Of a stretch of 59,226 nucleotides of DNA, positions 27,912-37,749 are shown piece by piece. The first letter of the stretch is position 1, and each line of letters begins with the position of its first letter. The notes below the pieces were generated by a model. It had not been told where the DNA came from and did not search any database. It saw only the letters and a program-made list of their open reading frames with translations. The position numbers and the translations under genes are program-made. Source of the DNA: an uncultured Lachnospiraceae bacterium (GTDB taxonomy: Bacteria > Bacillota > Clostridia > Lachnospirales > Lachnospiraceae); NCBI GenBank assembly GCA_902786515.1, contig CADADA010000026.1:1-59226 (forward strand), given 5' to 3'.

Positions 27912-29363
27912 TTATACAGAACTTTTTGCCCGTATTTTTTTCCTAAATATCATTACAACTAAATAAATAGCAAAAAGAATAAATGCTGCCGTAATACCTA
28001 CAATATACGAGAATGTCTGATTAAGTCTGAATCCCTCCTGTGCCATAAGAATATACGTCAGACTTACCGCCGTCATAAATGTCGCCGGAAAAGCGGTAAT
28101 TAATGAACCAAACCGGTATTTCCCTTCTTTTAGTAAGTACGCAGTGGCTACCCATAATGCTATCATTGCTAAAGTCTGATTACTCCAAGAGAAATATCTC
28201 CATATCACCTGAAAACCTTCATCATTGACAATGGCAAACCATGTAAGCAATCCCCCTACAATTAATAGTGGAATCGTTATAATCAGGCGATTTTTGATTT
28301 TGTTCTGCTCCATATGAAAAGTCTCAGCCAGAATAAGCCTGGCACTTCGAAAAGCAGTGTCCCCGGAAGTAATCGGACACACAACGACTCCTGCCACCGC
28401 AAGAAAACCTCCAAATGCCCCCAGCACACCGGTAGATATTTCATACACCACATTGGATGCACCATTTGCCAGTGCTTCATTTAGCAGCTGAGTCGTACCA
28501 TAAAACGATACTCCTGCTGCTGCCCACACCAGGGCAATCACAGACTCGCTTATCATCGCACCATAAAAAATCTTTCTTCCCACTTTCTCGGATTTGATAC
28601 ACTTGGCAATCATCGGCGACTGAGTCGCATGAAATCCCGATACTGCTCCGCAGGCTACCGTAATAAACATGTACGGCCAAATAGGTGTTCCCTTGGGATG
28701 AAGGTTATGCAGCGATATCTCCGGAATCGTATATTTTCCACCGGAAAACACTATTCCTCCCATTACTGCACCCGCCATTACAATTAGAAGAACACCAAAA
28801 ACCGGATAAAGCTTCCCTATGAGCTTATCAATTGGCAGAAGCGTTGCAAGTAAATAATATACAAGAATAATGATTGCCCAGAATGTTCCATTCATCCAAT
28901 CAGGAGTCAGTTTATCAAGCAGCCCTGCAGGACTGGTTACAAACACCGTGCCACACAATACTAACAGAACCACCGAAAAAATGCGCATAACCCATTTTGC
29001 AGCCTTTCCCAAATAAGTTCCTGACAGTTCTGCGATAGAAGTGCCCTTATGACGTGAACTAATCATACCGCTCATATAATCATGTACTGCACCGCCTAAA
29101 ATAGAACCGCACACAATCCACAAAAACACAACCGGACCAAATACTGCCCCCATCAACGCTCCGAAAATAGGACCGGTCCCGGCAATATTCAAAAGTTGTA
29201 CCAAAAACGCTTTCCATGTTTTCATCGGAACGCAGTCAACACCATCATTGATGGCGATAGCCGGTGTCTGTCTGTCATCCGGTGAGAATATCTTTTCTGT
29301 CACTCTGCCGTAGCCAATATAACCGACTATCAATACAGCAAAGGAAATCATTAACGAAATCAT
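27912..29363 (-). CDS. CstA-family carbon starvation transporter
   Basis: This 483-residue protein has about 13 hydrophobic segments and the CstA hallmarks: an N-terminal SLMISFAVLIVGYIGYG helix, DRQTPAIAINDGVD and GTGPIFGALMGAVFGP. It is the short form of the family, which runs to about 700 residues in E. coli. CstA proteins are linked to peptide uptake and, in several species, to pyruvate uptake. The acetolactate decarboxylase in the same operon fits a pyruvate link, but this is inference. It is 38 bases downstream of the STAS gene. Confidence 0.9.
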   Translation of the reverse strand: MISLMISFAVLIVGYIGYGRVTEKIFSPDDRQTPAIAINDGVDCVPMKTWKAFLVQLLNIAGTGPIFGALMGAVFGPVVFLWIVCGSILGGAVHDYMSGMISSRHKGTSIAELSGTYLGKAAKWVMRIFSVVLLVLCGTVFVTSPAGLLDKLTPDWMNGTFWAIIILVYYLLATLLPIDKLIGKLYPVFGVLLIVMAGAVMGGIVFSGGKYTIPEISLHNLHPKGTPIWPYMFITVACGAVSGFHATQSPMIAKCIKSEKVGRKIFYGAMISESVIALVWAAAGVSFYGTTQLLNEALANGASNVVYEISTGVLGAFGGFLAVAGVVVCPITSGDTAFRSARLILAETFHMEQNKIKNRLIITIPLLIVGGLLTWFAIVNDEGFQVIWRYFSWSNQTLAMIALWVATAYLLKEGKYRFGSLITAFPATFMTAVSLTYILMAQEGFRLNQTFSYIVGITAAFILFAIYLVVMIFRKKIRAKSSV

Positions 29364-29401
29364 AATACAAATCCTTTCTTATCTTCTGAATAATCATTTC
29401 A

Positions 29402-29698
29402 CTATTCAATTTTTAAAATATCAGAAAAACCTGTCACTTCAAATATTTCCATAATAGTGGCATCCACATTTTTTACAACCATAGTTCCCTGTTTGTTCAT
29501 AATCTTTTGTGCTGCCAATAATACACGAAGCCCAGCACTGGAAATGTATTCCAGTTTTTCAAAATCAAAAATCAATTCTGTCACATTCTCAACAGACTGT
29601 TTAACCTCGTTTTCCAGTTCCGGTGCTGTCGTCGTATCAAGTCTTCCCTCCAATGCAATTACCAACTTTGTTCCTTCTAAGTTTTTTACAATATTCAT
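29402..29698 (-). CDS. STAS-domain anti-sigma factor antagonist
   Basis: This 98-residue single STAS domain of the SpoIIAA/RsbV type has the phosphorylatable serine in EYISSAGLRVLLAAQ. It probably acts as a partner switch with the kinase encoded 24 bases upstream. No sigma factor gene lies nearby. In some Clostridia such pairs control enzymes or secretion rather than sigma factors. Confidence 0.88.
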   Translation of the reverse strand: MNIVKNLEGTKLVIALEGRLDTTTAPELENEVKQSVENVTELIFDFEKLEYISSAGLRVLLAAQKIMNKQGTMVVKNVDATIMEIFEVTGFSDILKIE

Positions 29699-29722
29699 TT
29701 TTTTACCTCCATAAATGTGTTT

Positions 29723-30145
29723 TTATAACTTTTTCTTTAAGGTCAGTATATTTTGACCATCTCTATATTCGTACTGAATATCGTCCATACTCTTTTTAAC
29801 CATGAAAATTCCTAGACCACCTATTTCTCTTTCCTCTGCGGAAAGTGTCACATCCGGATCTGCTTTTTTCAGCGGATCATAAGCCACACCATCGTCAATA
29901 AATGTAAGGTACACTGTCAACGGGTCTTCATTTACTTCTACCCTGATGGTAGCCTTTCCCACTTCCGGATTATAGGCATAACTGGCGATATTGACAAAGA
30001 TTTCCTCTACAGCAACATCAATCTGCATCTGTGCCTTCATCGGACAATCTATCTTCTCTAAATGCTCGTCCACAAATTTCAGTACCTTATGTAGATTATC
30101 TTTTTCAGCAACAATAACCATTTCATGAGAATTATATCCATCCAT
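29723..30145 (-). CDS. RsbW/SpoIIAB-like serine kinase (ATP-binding anti-sigma regulator)
   Basis: This 140-residue HATPase_c protein has the N box AVEEIFVNIASYAY, the G1 box DDGVAYDP and the G2 box GGLGIFMVKKSMD. It should bind and phosphorylate the STAS antagonist encoded next to it. It lies 20 bases after the 5'-nucleotidase gene and is clearly co-transcribed. Confidence 0.88.
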   Translation of the reverse strand: MDGYNSHEMVIVAEKDNLHKVLKFVDEHLEKIDCPMKAQMQIDVAVEEIFVNIASYAYNPEVGKATIRVEVNEDPLTVYLTFIDDGVAYDPLKKADPDVTLSAEEREIGGLGIFMVKKSMDDIQYEYRDGQNILTLKKKL

Positions 30146-30165
30146 TCGTATTTCTTACCTTCCTT

Positions 30166-31662
30166 CTATTTTTTTATTGTTGCCGGATCAAAATTTTCAA
30201 AAATGAATCTTCCTTTTTCCGGAGCAACCACTTTCTCTTCTCGTGTGATAAACCATTTTGCCAAATCATTAAATGTTGATAGAGATACAATTTTATATCT
30301 CGATTCGTCAAAAGTCTTTGCGAAATAAGTGAAACAATTGTCTGTACAGTTTCTGGTCATTCCCACGGAATAATACTTGTCATCTTCCAGTTCCTCACCG
30401 AACAACGTAATAGACTTTACATGACATCCCTGTTCCCAACATCCTGTTCCGTCAACTACAAGCCGGAATCCTCTGCTATACTGAAATGTGCCGTTCATGA
30501 CCGAACCGTCAGGCTTCAATGAAAACAGATAATCAAAACCTTCTTTTATTTCTTTTCCTAAAATCTGAACTACATAAAAGCGGTCATCAAAAGGATATAG
30601 CTGTTTTAAATCCTTCTCAGTCAGCTCCGGTCCACATTCTTCTTTCCGAAGACTTCCCGACTGCATAATCACAAAGTCTACAGGATATATATCTGCGAAA
30701 GCATCTGCGATAATATCCCCTAAATCAGACTCATACAAACGATTTCTCTGTGTATATACATCAGCAAATTCACACAACTTAGTGTTGTCTTGCTTTGGTC
30801 TCTCTCTAAAAACAATCCTGTCCGCCAAATCATCTACACCATAATCAAATGTGCTGGTATTCTCATTGAGTGGCACCCTCTTCCAAGACCAGTCGGCAAT
30901 TCCCCCATTTTCCATATCCACTTCCAGCTCAAATCTTCCGATATGAGTAGTACCATAACTAGACTGCGCAATTACTATATCATTAATCACTTCTGCCTCG
31001 TCCATATCAATATGGGTATGTCCGCCCAAAATCATATCAACGTGTAAATCCTCCGGCATCTGTTCTGCCAATGTCCTGTCTCCATCAATTCCGTAATGGG
31101 ACATCAATACGACCAAATCTATTTTTTCATCCGCATATCGTGCTGTCTCTTCTCTGATAGCTTCATATGTATCTTTATAAATCAACATATTTCTACAAAA
31201 CTCGTCCGACATTATACGGTTAAAAAATGCCCTTGGAATCACCCCGATTAACAATATACGAATCCCATCTACCTCATATATCATACTGGGCATAAACAAA
31301 TCCTCATCCAGATGGCTTACCACAAGATTGGCACACAATACCGGTGACTTAATACACTCTTTAAAAATCAGCAGATGCGCCAGTCCGTAATCCAGCTCAT
31401 GATTTCCCAAAGAAATCGCATCCGGTTTTAGATAATTAATCAAACTTACTGTGTTGGTTCCTTTGTAATCCGAGCCCCAGATATCCTCCTGCAGCACATC
31501 GCCGCTAATACTAAAAAATGTTGCCTGTTCCTCTTCACGTACTTTCTTTACATAACCAGACATCAGTGAAATACCTCCACGCATTTCCAAGTCCTTGTTG
31601 ACTGTAAATTGCAACTGTCCATGAATGTCGTTTGCGTGTAAAATTGTCAGCTTCTTTTTCAT
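30166..31662 (-). CDS. Bifunctional metallophosphatase/5'-nucleotidase
   Basis: This 498-residue two-domain nucleotidase has the metal-binding motifs HANDIHGQL at the N-terminus, GNHELDYG and GGHTHID, and a C-terminal 5'-nucleotidase domain (FVIMQSGSLRKE). It lacks a signal peptide, so unlike many relatives it should act in the cytoplasm, as proposed for B. subtilis YunD. It is the first gene of an apparent eight-gene operon. The start has GGGAGG, and two palindromic operator-like sites lie upstream. Confidence 0.9.
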   Translation of the reverse strand: MKKKLTILHANDIHGQLQFTVNKDLEMRGGISLMSGYVKKVREEEQATFFSISGDVLQEDIWGSDYKGTNTVSLINYLKPDAISLGNHELDYGLAHLLIFKECIKSPVLCANLVVSHLDEDLFMPSMIYEVDGIRILLIGVIPRAFFNRIMSDEFCRNMLIYKDTYEAIREETARYADEKIDLVVLMSHYGIDGDRTLAEQMPEDLHVDMILGGHTHIDMDEAEVINDIVIAQSSYGTTHIGRFELEVDMENGGIADWSWKRVPLNENTSTFDYGVDDLADRIVFRERPKQDNTKLCEFADVYTQRNRLYESDLGDIIADAFADIYPVDFVIMQSGSLRKEECGPELTEKDLKQLYPFDDRFYVVQILGKEIKEGFDYLFSLKPDGSVMNGTFQYSRGFRLVVDGTGCWEQGCHVKSITLFGEELEDDKYYSVGMTRNCTDNCFTYFAKTFDESRYKIVSLSTFNDLAKWFITREEKVVAPEKGRFIFENFDPATIKK

Positions 31663-31694
31663 GCACTATCCTCCCAAATATTATTCATATAAAT

Positions 31695-31762
31695 ATTATA
31701 CTCTATATTTTATCGTGTATATACGATAAATTCAATACATTTTATCGTGCATACACGATAAA
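31695..31762 (-). promoter_or_regulatory. Promoter region with twin palindromic operators
   Basis: A perfect TATAAT -10 (31700-31695, minus strand) lacks a good -35. Instead, two copies of one palindrome lie at 31709-31730 and 31741-31762. Each is built from the half-site TTTATCGTGTA and its complement with one mismatched pair, and the centres are exactly 32 bases apart (three helical turns). The near site covers the -35 position. This layout fits an activator, or a repressor bound cooperatively as two dimers. I do not recognise the cognate family. Confidence 0.75.
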
Positions 31763-31871
31763 AACACATGTATCGTTTTCTATAATATTATGTATAATAC
31801 CCTGTTTGTCTTTACATTAAACGTCAAATCTCATTCCATAGTTGCTCTCCTGGCGAATGTACTATTTTACT

Positions 31872-31920
31872 AAAAATGAGCTGTCCCGCTAATCGCTTAG
31901 CTTGACAGCTCACATTTTTA
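31872..31920. terminator. Bidirectional hairpin terminator
   Basis: AAAAATGAGCTGTC pairs with GACAGCTCACATTTTT around an 18-base loop, with A- and T-runs inside the stem ends, so it can work in both directions. It lies between the Rpn relic and the nucleotidase operon. Confidence 0.6.
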
Positions 31921-32088
31921 TCCGACTTACTCATCCGTGAAACAGTAAACAAATGGCTGTTTCATAGGAAAGTCAATACCAATTTAAGAATTTCTGCCAT
32001 CCTCCAGTACCCACATCTACTATTTGCGAGTTTTATTGCTTGCCTCACCAAAATACAAAAAATCCTCTATCTGTGAATCTTCTGCAAA

Positions 32089-32991
32089 CTATAGCATCAC
32101 CTTAGCTAATTCAACATCTTCTACAGAACATCCAACTAAATCAACTATCTCGTGAACAGATTTTCACTTATCTAACACTCTGATAATTATTTCATTATCT
32201 TTGACACATTAAACTTCCATTCTCTCATGTGCGAGTGTTTCCGCTTCATCATATTCTTTGATACACATTCGTTTAACCTCAGCTATATTGGATAACAAAA
32301 ACGGTTTTATAACTGCATTTTCAGGTAACTCATCGATTGCCTTGTCAACAGCATCATCTATTGTATATTCTTTTCCATATTTTCTTATATTATCTGCAAG
32401 CATCAAATATTCCTTTAACGGCTGGCATGCATTCAACATATCTTTATTTTTCTCACAATTAATATTCAGCATGGTAACCTTTAAATTTAAGTCCGATTTT
32501 ACAGGCTTTTGGTGTGAATCTGACAGGTTTAGAATAATTTTATCTTCTTTATCAATCCTTCCATTGTAAAAACATACGTTTTGGGGTGCACTCAATTTTT
32601 GCTGACCGGAACATAATTGATATGCATATTCACTATCAGCTAAAATTTTTGCATACACCTTTGATAAATAAATAAAAAACAGAACCGGTATATTAGGATT
32701 GATGTTTAATAGCTGTTCGTACAAATTAATGCTGTTTCCCACCAAAAACGAAAAATCGTTTTTCATACTCATATAAATAAAATTATCTACTGTGGTAAAT
32801 TTAATCTCATCTGAATCTGTATAATCTGAATGATTCAACACGTTATACAGACTGAGAATCCATTCTTTATGTTCTTTGTTTCCAAAAATAAATTTAAATA
32901 ATTGTTCTTTGTGTTCTCCGTTATCTTTTGTAAATTCATTCCATTCATCTTCGAGTAACATAAAATCATTTACTTTTTTTACCTCAGTCAC
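32089..32991 (-). pseudogene. Rpn/PD-(D/E)XK-type nuclease-transposase relative, decayed C-terminus
   Basis: The open part (32209-32991, 260 residues) resembles the Lachnospiraceae Rpn (recombination-promoting nuclease/transposase) family, with VLNHSDYTDSDEI, FLIYLSKVY-like and AEVKRMCIKEYDE segments. It ends in MEV at 32209. In another frame the next 120 bases still encode the usual tail (IVDLVGCSVEDVELAKVML to a TAG at 32089), interrupted by a TGA. A frameshift and a nonsense change therefore removed the C-terminal tail, while the catalytic body may still be made. Confidence 0.65.
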
Positions 32992-33250
32992 TTAAAAACT
33001 CCTTCTCAATTAAATTTATTGCATTATTACAAAATAGTGTCAGTCTGATGACTACTACTATTGAAATAATTTATCTGTAATATACAACTGCATATATTAT
33101 AAATCAAGTGACAGTTATGCGAATTTTCTAATTTAAATACAGGAGACCCGCTATCTACGAATCTCCTGCATTATAAAGACTAAGTATCCACTCCTCTCGT
33201 ATCAAATATATAACATTTTCGAAAGGAATATCAAGTTACAATAGTAAATG

Positions 33251-33841
33251 TTATTTTTTATAACATAAGCTGTATCTAGTCACGCCATTATCTGCTGTTA
33301 CAGTATTATATAGTTCGCAGCCAAAGTGTTGATACATATCTGCATACTCTTTCATATCCGTATCAAACAGAAGCGGTATCTCCAGCGTATCTGACATATT
33401 CTTGGCATATGCCACCAGTTCTGATGCAATTCCCTTTCCCTGGTGTCCTTTTTCGACACAGACCATCAGAGCATCCAGATGCCGCTCCTTTGAATATTTA
33501 TCATTCGAAGAACCAATCTGTTTTGCAAATTTCACCAGGCTCTTAAGCCTTGAGAACCGGATGTTTGTCAGCATTCTGAACAGCATCCTGACTTGAGAAA
33601 GCTTATGTTCATTGTCTGAATCTTCTAACCCTATAAATCCGGTAAAATCTTCATTGGCATACAATCTTCCGGTCCGATATACATAATCCACATATAGTGC
33701 CATGTACTTCATAACATCTTCACGCCGCTCATCTATAGACCCCCAATTATGAAAAAGCTCATTGGTAACAAAAGCTTCGCCAACAATATTCTGAATCTTT
33801 TTAAGCTGCTCTTCTGATATACGTTCTACTCTGCTTATCAT
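33251..33841 (-). CDS. GNAT family N-acetyltransferase
   Basis: This protein of about 196 residues has the acetyl-CoA-binding motif GHQGKGIASELVAYA in its C-terminal half and the family's QHFGCELY end. The N-terminal helix region (QIVGEAF-like, NELFHNWG) is that of a small-molecule GNAT. The start is placed at ATG 33841, which has GAGGTGAT upstream; nine more residues are possible. Substrate unknown. Confidence 0.8.
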   Translation of the reverse strand: MISRVERISEEQLKKIQNIVGEAFVTNELFHNWGSIDERREDVMKYMALYVDYVYRTGRLYANEDFTGFIGLEDSDNEHKLSQVRMLFRMLTNIRFSRLKSLVKFAKQIGSSNDKYSKERHLDALMVCVEKGHQGKGIASELVAYAKNMSDTLEIPLLFDTDMKEYADMYQHFGCELYNTVTADNGVTRYSLCYKK

Positions 33842-33957
33842 TTCTTCATTATCACCTCTATTGCACAAGGCATCCTTACTTCAACCACAAAAAACAACAT
33901 CTCTATAGCCCATTTCATAAAAGAATTTCTTGTACGAAGTCAGGTCAAACTCCTTTT

Positions 33958-34215
33958 TTAAATCTGCTTTCTTTTATTAATCAATGATACTATCAACATA
34001 ATAAGCACAAGCAGATTTCCTATCACAAAGATTGCTGCTGCTACAATAAATAATAAAAGAGTAAATATTGGCGCAGGATGCCCCTGCCCGGCGGCGTTTT
34101 CATATATCTTACTATCAATGAAAACTCCAAGAATAAATATCAACACCGCAAAAGCATCAACAATCGGAAAGCCTAAAAGCCACCATAAAGTTGATTTTTT
34201 CTTTTTTTCTACCAT
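33958..34215 (-). CDS. Small two-helix membrane protein
   Basis: This 85-residue protein has a lysine-rich start (MVEKKKKS) and two hydrophobic stretches (about residues 10-30 and 48-78) that look like membrane helices. No family recognised. It follows the next upstream ORF by 26 bases, so the two may form a transcript. Just after its stop, 33881-33955 can be read in another frame as a C-terminal scrap (YKKFFYEMGYRDVVF) of some other lost gene. Confidence 0.6.
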   Translation of the reverse strand: MVEKKKKSTLWWLLGFPIVDAFAVLIFILGVFIDSKIYENAAGQGHPAPIFTLLLFIVAAAIFVIGNLLVLIMLIVSLINKRKQI

Positions 34216-34241
34216 GTAAACTAAACCTCTCTTTACCGCTT

Positions 34242-34493
34242 TTAGCTATCCTTCATCATAGCTTTTATTGGATTAACTTTTTTACTTAGCGAGTATATAT
34301 AATCCATCTCATTTTTAATATAATCCATAAGCTGATTTATCTCTTCATCTGAAAATCCTTTATTATATAAAAGCTTTAATTCCGGCAATTCAAACTCAGC
34401 CATTCTTGTATTATCCTGAAATTGAACATACATCGCTTTCTTATCCTTTGTACGTGTCATCATAGAAACACTCATTTTTATCTCATTGTTCAT
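34242..34493 (-). CDS. Small hypothetical protein
   Basis: This 83-residue soluble protein is rich in Met, Lys and Glu (MSVSMMTRTKDKKAM, then a helical C-terminal half). No family recognised. Its upstream region is the second copy of the 77-bp repeat, whose extended -10 TGGTACAAT lies about 40 bases before its start. It probably forms an operon with the membrane protein. Confidence 0.55.
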   Translation of the reverse strand: MNNEIKMSVSMMTRTKDKKAMYVQFQDNTRMAEFELPELKLLYNKGFSDEEINQLMDYIKNEMDYIYSLSKKVNPIKAMMKDS

Positions 34494-34530
34494 AAATATC
34501 CTCGATATATTTAATTTAATGCTATTATCA

Positions 34531-34607
34531 ATTGTACCACAGAATAGTTATAAATCCAGTATTTTCAATGTTTTATGACACTTTTATTTTGTCCTAAGCA
34601 GACACTA
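34531..34607 (-). repeat. 77-bp dispersed repeat, copy B
   Basis: This matches 19-95 with two differences, in the same orientation. Here it lies directly upstream of a minus-strand gene (34493), where it could supply the promoter. Confidence 0.75.
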
Positions 34608-34728
34608 AGTATAAGCTATAGGAGCACAAATTTAGCCGTACGACTTATTTAATTTGATTTAACTATGCAATGAGCCGTACGGCGAAATCAACCATTTTTT
34701 CTATACTTATCATCTTATAAGTTACTAT

Positions 34729-35166
34729 TTACAGCTCCTTAGATTGTTCTGCCTCCACTATTACCTGTAATCTTTCAAGCCGTCTAATTATCGCACCGGA
34801 CTCCAAAAATGATAACAATGCTCCATCACAAAAACGTTCTGCCCTAACAGTCCCTAACAAAAGAGCCATTACAGCCTGAGAATCCAATTTTGAAACATCC
34901 GCTTTTTCCATAGAATCAGCATTCCATTCTATTCCATTCTCTTTAAGTATCGCACAATAGTCTTTTAACTCCGTGTCAGGATTATTATTATGAAATTCAT
35001 AAATTGCATCTACTAACTCGTTCACACATTCTGAATAATTTACGAAAGGTAACTGTATCGGATGTTCCAGCGTTCCATCATTCTCATGGTCTATAATCCA
35101 TTTTCCAAAATTTTCATCATTAATAACAGGAATGAATCCGATTAAATCATCAAATTTACTGCTCAT
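34729..35166 (-). CDS. DUF6508-like hypothetical protein
   Basis: This protein of about 145 residues starts at ATG 35166, nine bases after GGTGG. It is soluble, acidic and helical, with PFVNYSECVNELVDAIYEF and a C-terminal LLGTVRAERFCDGALLSFLESG. The last segment recalls DUF6508 from memory, at modest confidence. It lies 44 bases after the next small gene and may be in its operon. Between its stop and 34608 there is an isolated CGTACG inverted repeat but no clear terminator. Confidence 0.6.
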   Translation of the reverse strand: MSSKFDDLIGFIPVINDENFGKWIIDHENDGTLEHPIQLPFVNYSECVNELVDAIYEFHNNNPDTELKDYCAILKENGIEWNADSMEKADVSKLDSQAVMALLLGTVRAERFCDGALLSFLESGAIIRRLERLQVIVEAEQSKEL

Positions 35167-35210
35167 TATAAGCACCCACCTTTTCCACTTCTATTCCAAT
35201 GGCCCAAAAG

Positions 35211-35423
35211 TTATACATCCTTATGAATCTGATTGTTATGGTCTAAAAACACAGAATCTCCTTCGTTAATATCTTTCTCATATAACTCTGAATCCGATAT
35301 TTCCAATTTAATTTCAGAACTGCTCTCATCGAGAAGAATCACTTTATCCATTGCGATATAATCATCCAGACGCTCCTCGCAACCATAATCCGGTTCCATA
35401 ATTCTTTTTACTGTATATGTCAT
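35211..35423 (-). CDS. Small hypothetical protein
   Basis: This is a 70-residue protein if translation starts at ATG 35423, eight bases after AAGG; a longer in-frame start at 35486 would overlap the methyltransferase region and has no ribosome site. It is an acidic beta-rich protein (MTYTVKRIMEPDYGCEER). The function is unrecognised. It lies about 70 bases downstream of the methyltransferase stop. Confidence 0.6.
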   Translation of the reverse strand: MTYTVKRIMEPDYGCEERLDDYIAMDKVILLDESSSEIKLEISDSELYEKDINEGDSVFLDHNNQIHKDV

Positions 35424-35493
35424 AATAATACCTTGCTTTCGTTTTTTCTCATATCTAGCACAGTCAATTGTTCCTATCAATTCCATCCCTTGC

Positions 35494-36168
35494 TTATTTT
35501 TTTACCTGCACTCCGCATCTCCACAATATTTTTTCCATTTCATATCTAGCCATCGTTTCTTCCCGCACAAATATCTTTTTCCACTCTCCAAAAAAGCTTT
35601 CTATGTCATCCAAATCAAAAAATCTCTTGTATCTTCCATCTGCAGTTTCAAACAAATGACGTTCAATCTCTTTTCCTTCTCCTGCACCGTGATTTACATC
35701 TTTTACCGAATTCACTCTAAATATAAACATTCCCTCCGGTTTCAATACTCTTTTTATTTCATCAATTATACGAAAGGTTGTTTTTTCCGTAAAATAATGT
35801 AAACTCAAATCACTTATGATAATATCCGTATAATTGTCTTCAAACGGTAATCCTTTCGTCATATCAAAACATTCCGTTCCATGAACTTCCGGAAAATTTT
35901 TTTTAATATTTTCTATCGCATTGAAGGAATAATCGCAGGAAATAACTTTCTTTCCTCTTTCAATTAAATACAAAGTATCATTTCCGCTGCCACAGCCTAA
36001 ATCAATAACAGGAGTATTGCAACGCTCTATTTCATTTTGAAACATTTCTAACCAATCGTCATATATTATGTCATTTCTTTCATAACTGGTGTGTATTTCA
36101 TTCCACACATCATTTGCTTTATCAATTGCCGTTTGTTGTTTGTCATTTTTCATTTCCGCTTGAACCAT
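35494..36168 (-). CDS. Class I SAM-dependent methyltransferase
   Basis: This 224-residue methyltransferase of the Methyltransf_11/25 type has VIDLGCGSGNDTLYL as the SAM-binding motif I and then IISDLSLHYF. It lacks long extensions, so a small-molecule substrate is likely. An alternative start lies five codons in (MKNDKQQ). It follows the truncated helicase gene by 63 bases. Confidence 0.85.
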   Translation of the reverse strand: MVQAEMKNDKQQTAIDKANDVWNEIHTSYERNDIIYDDWLEMFQNEIERCNTPVIDLGCGSGNDTLYLIERGKKVISCDYSFNAIENIKKNFPEVHGTECFDMTKGLPFEDNYTDIIISDLSLHYFTEKTTFRIIDEIKRVLKPEGMFIFRVNSVKDVNHGAGEGKEIERHLFETADGRYKRFFDLDDIESFFGEWKKIFVREETMARYEMEKILWRCGVQVKK

Positions 36169-36231
36169 ATTCTTGTTTTCCCATTTCTACATTCTTTTAA
36201 ACTCTCTAAGCAACATATTTTAGGTTCCTTA

Positions 36232-37749
36232 CTATGCTTTCGCCTCATATCTCCTACGATAATATTCCATCGTTCGATATTCCAAAATATCCTTCATATG
36301 CGTTTTAAATGCCGGATTTTGTATCACTGTTTTCATATCTTCTCTCATGCTGAGTGCATAGCCATCCTTGTCGACAAAAAATCCTTTGCCCGAAGCCTTT
36401 AAGAACCGGATTGGCATACTTTTGGCCTTACTCAAATGCTGTTTATCAGTCATTTTTTTATAATCCTCATAAGTGATATGTTCGGCAAAATCCTTCCAGT
36501 TAGTTCCATTATCAAAGAAATTTCTCCATGCATCAACTACCTCATCCTCTTTCACAGCCAAACGAATTTCTCCACCATTATAGAAACTATATAAAATAGG
36601 CATTTTATAAACCTTTTGCATATCCGTAGTTTCTATCATTGCCAGAAACTCCCTTCCAACTCCCTCGTAAACCATCTTCTCTTCTTCTGATAGCAACTGC
36701 ATTTCATTTAAAAAATCCAGATATCTTCGGAACGGATTTTCTTTTGCATGTTTCATGCAATACCCATAAATATCATCATCCATATAAGAAAACAGCTCCA
36801 TACGCGTAGGAACTTTGCCATCCAACAACTCTTTTACTCTGTAAAATTCCTGTTTTACACGTTCTTTTACAGACAAGGATTTCTTAGCCAACTCTTTAAA
36901 TAAATCAATCAAACGCATATCAAAATCTACGATACAATCGTCCGGATAGTCCATATTCATATAATTACTATCCGATTTTCCTCCAAAATTGTTTGATCCA
37001 CTTAAAAGGAACGGCGCTCTTCCGGCTTTTTCATAGTTTCCTATAAAGTCCAAAACATTTAAATAATCTTTTCCCCTGCTAATACGAAGTCCACGACCAA
37101 GCTGTTGCAAAAATACGATTGGAGACTCCGTTGGTCGCAAAAACATAACCATGTCAAGAGACGCAATATCTACACCTTCATTGAACATATCCACTGAAAA
37201 TATGACTCTTATTTCCTGATTTTTCAACTTACTGATGGCTATATCCCGTTCCTCTGAAAACTCTCCATTTGCATTACTGTACACGGCAACCGCTTCAATT
37301 CCTCTTTTACAAAACTCCTTTGCCATCTCCTCTGCATGTTGTCTGGAACAGCAACAACCAAGTGCTCTTTTCGAGGAATATTTCATATAATACTTATAAA
37401 TCAAATCATATCGTTTCACATTTCCTATATATGTTTCATTTAATTCCTTTTCATCGTAACGCCCCTTTACAAGATGTAGTGATGAATAATCTGTTTCGTC
37501 ATAGATTCCATAATAATGAAACGGAACAAGTACACCTTTGTTAATCGCATCCTTCAAGGAAATTTCATATGGTACATTGTAATCACAGATTTCATAAATA
37601 TTTTTTCCGTCCATTCGTTCCGGTGTAGCAGTCAGTCCCAATAAAAACTTTGGCTTAAAATACTGAACAATTCTTTGGTACTGCTCATTGACTGCATGAT
37701 GAAATTCGTCAGAGTATGTCAACATAGGTCTAAAAGTTTTTTCGGACAT
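36232..37749 (-). pseudogene. DEAD/DEAH helicase, N-terminal part missing
   Basis: The 505 codons begin almost exactly at the helicase Walker B (SDEFHHA), followed by LLGLTATPERMDG, the second RecA domain (IFSVDMFNEGVDI, QQLGRGLRIS) and a long DUF3427-like C-terminal region. The Walker A half, and the nuclease-like N-terminal domain usual in this family, are absent. The full protein is normally about 1000 residues. The sequence between 37750 and 37825 shows no continuation, so a deletion has joined this fragment to the adenosine deaminase gene. Confidence 0.8.

Noticed and set aside
34634..34680. GCCGTACG and CGTACGGC arms 31 bases apart
   Set aside because: CGTACG is self-complementary and the pairing is short; no T-run or promoter relates to it.
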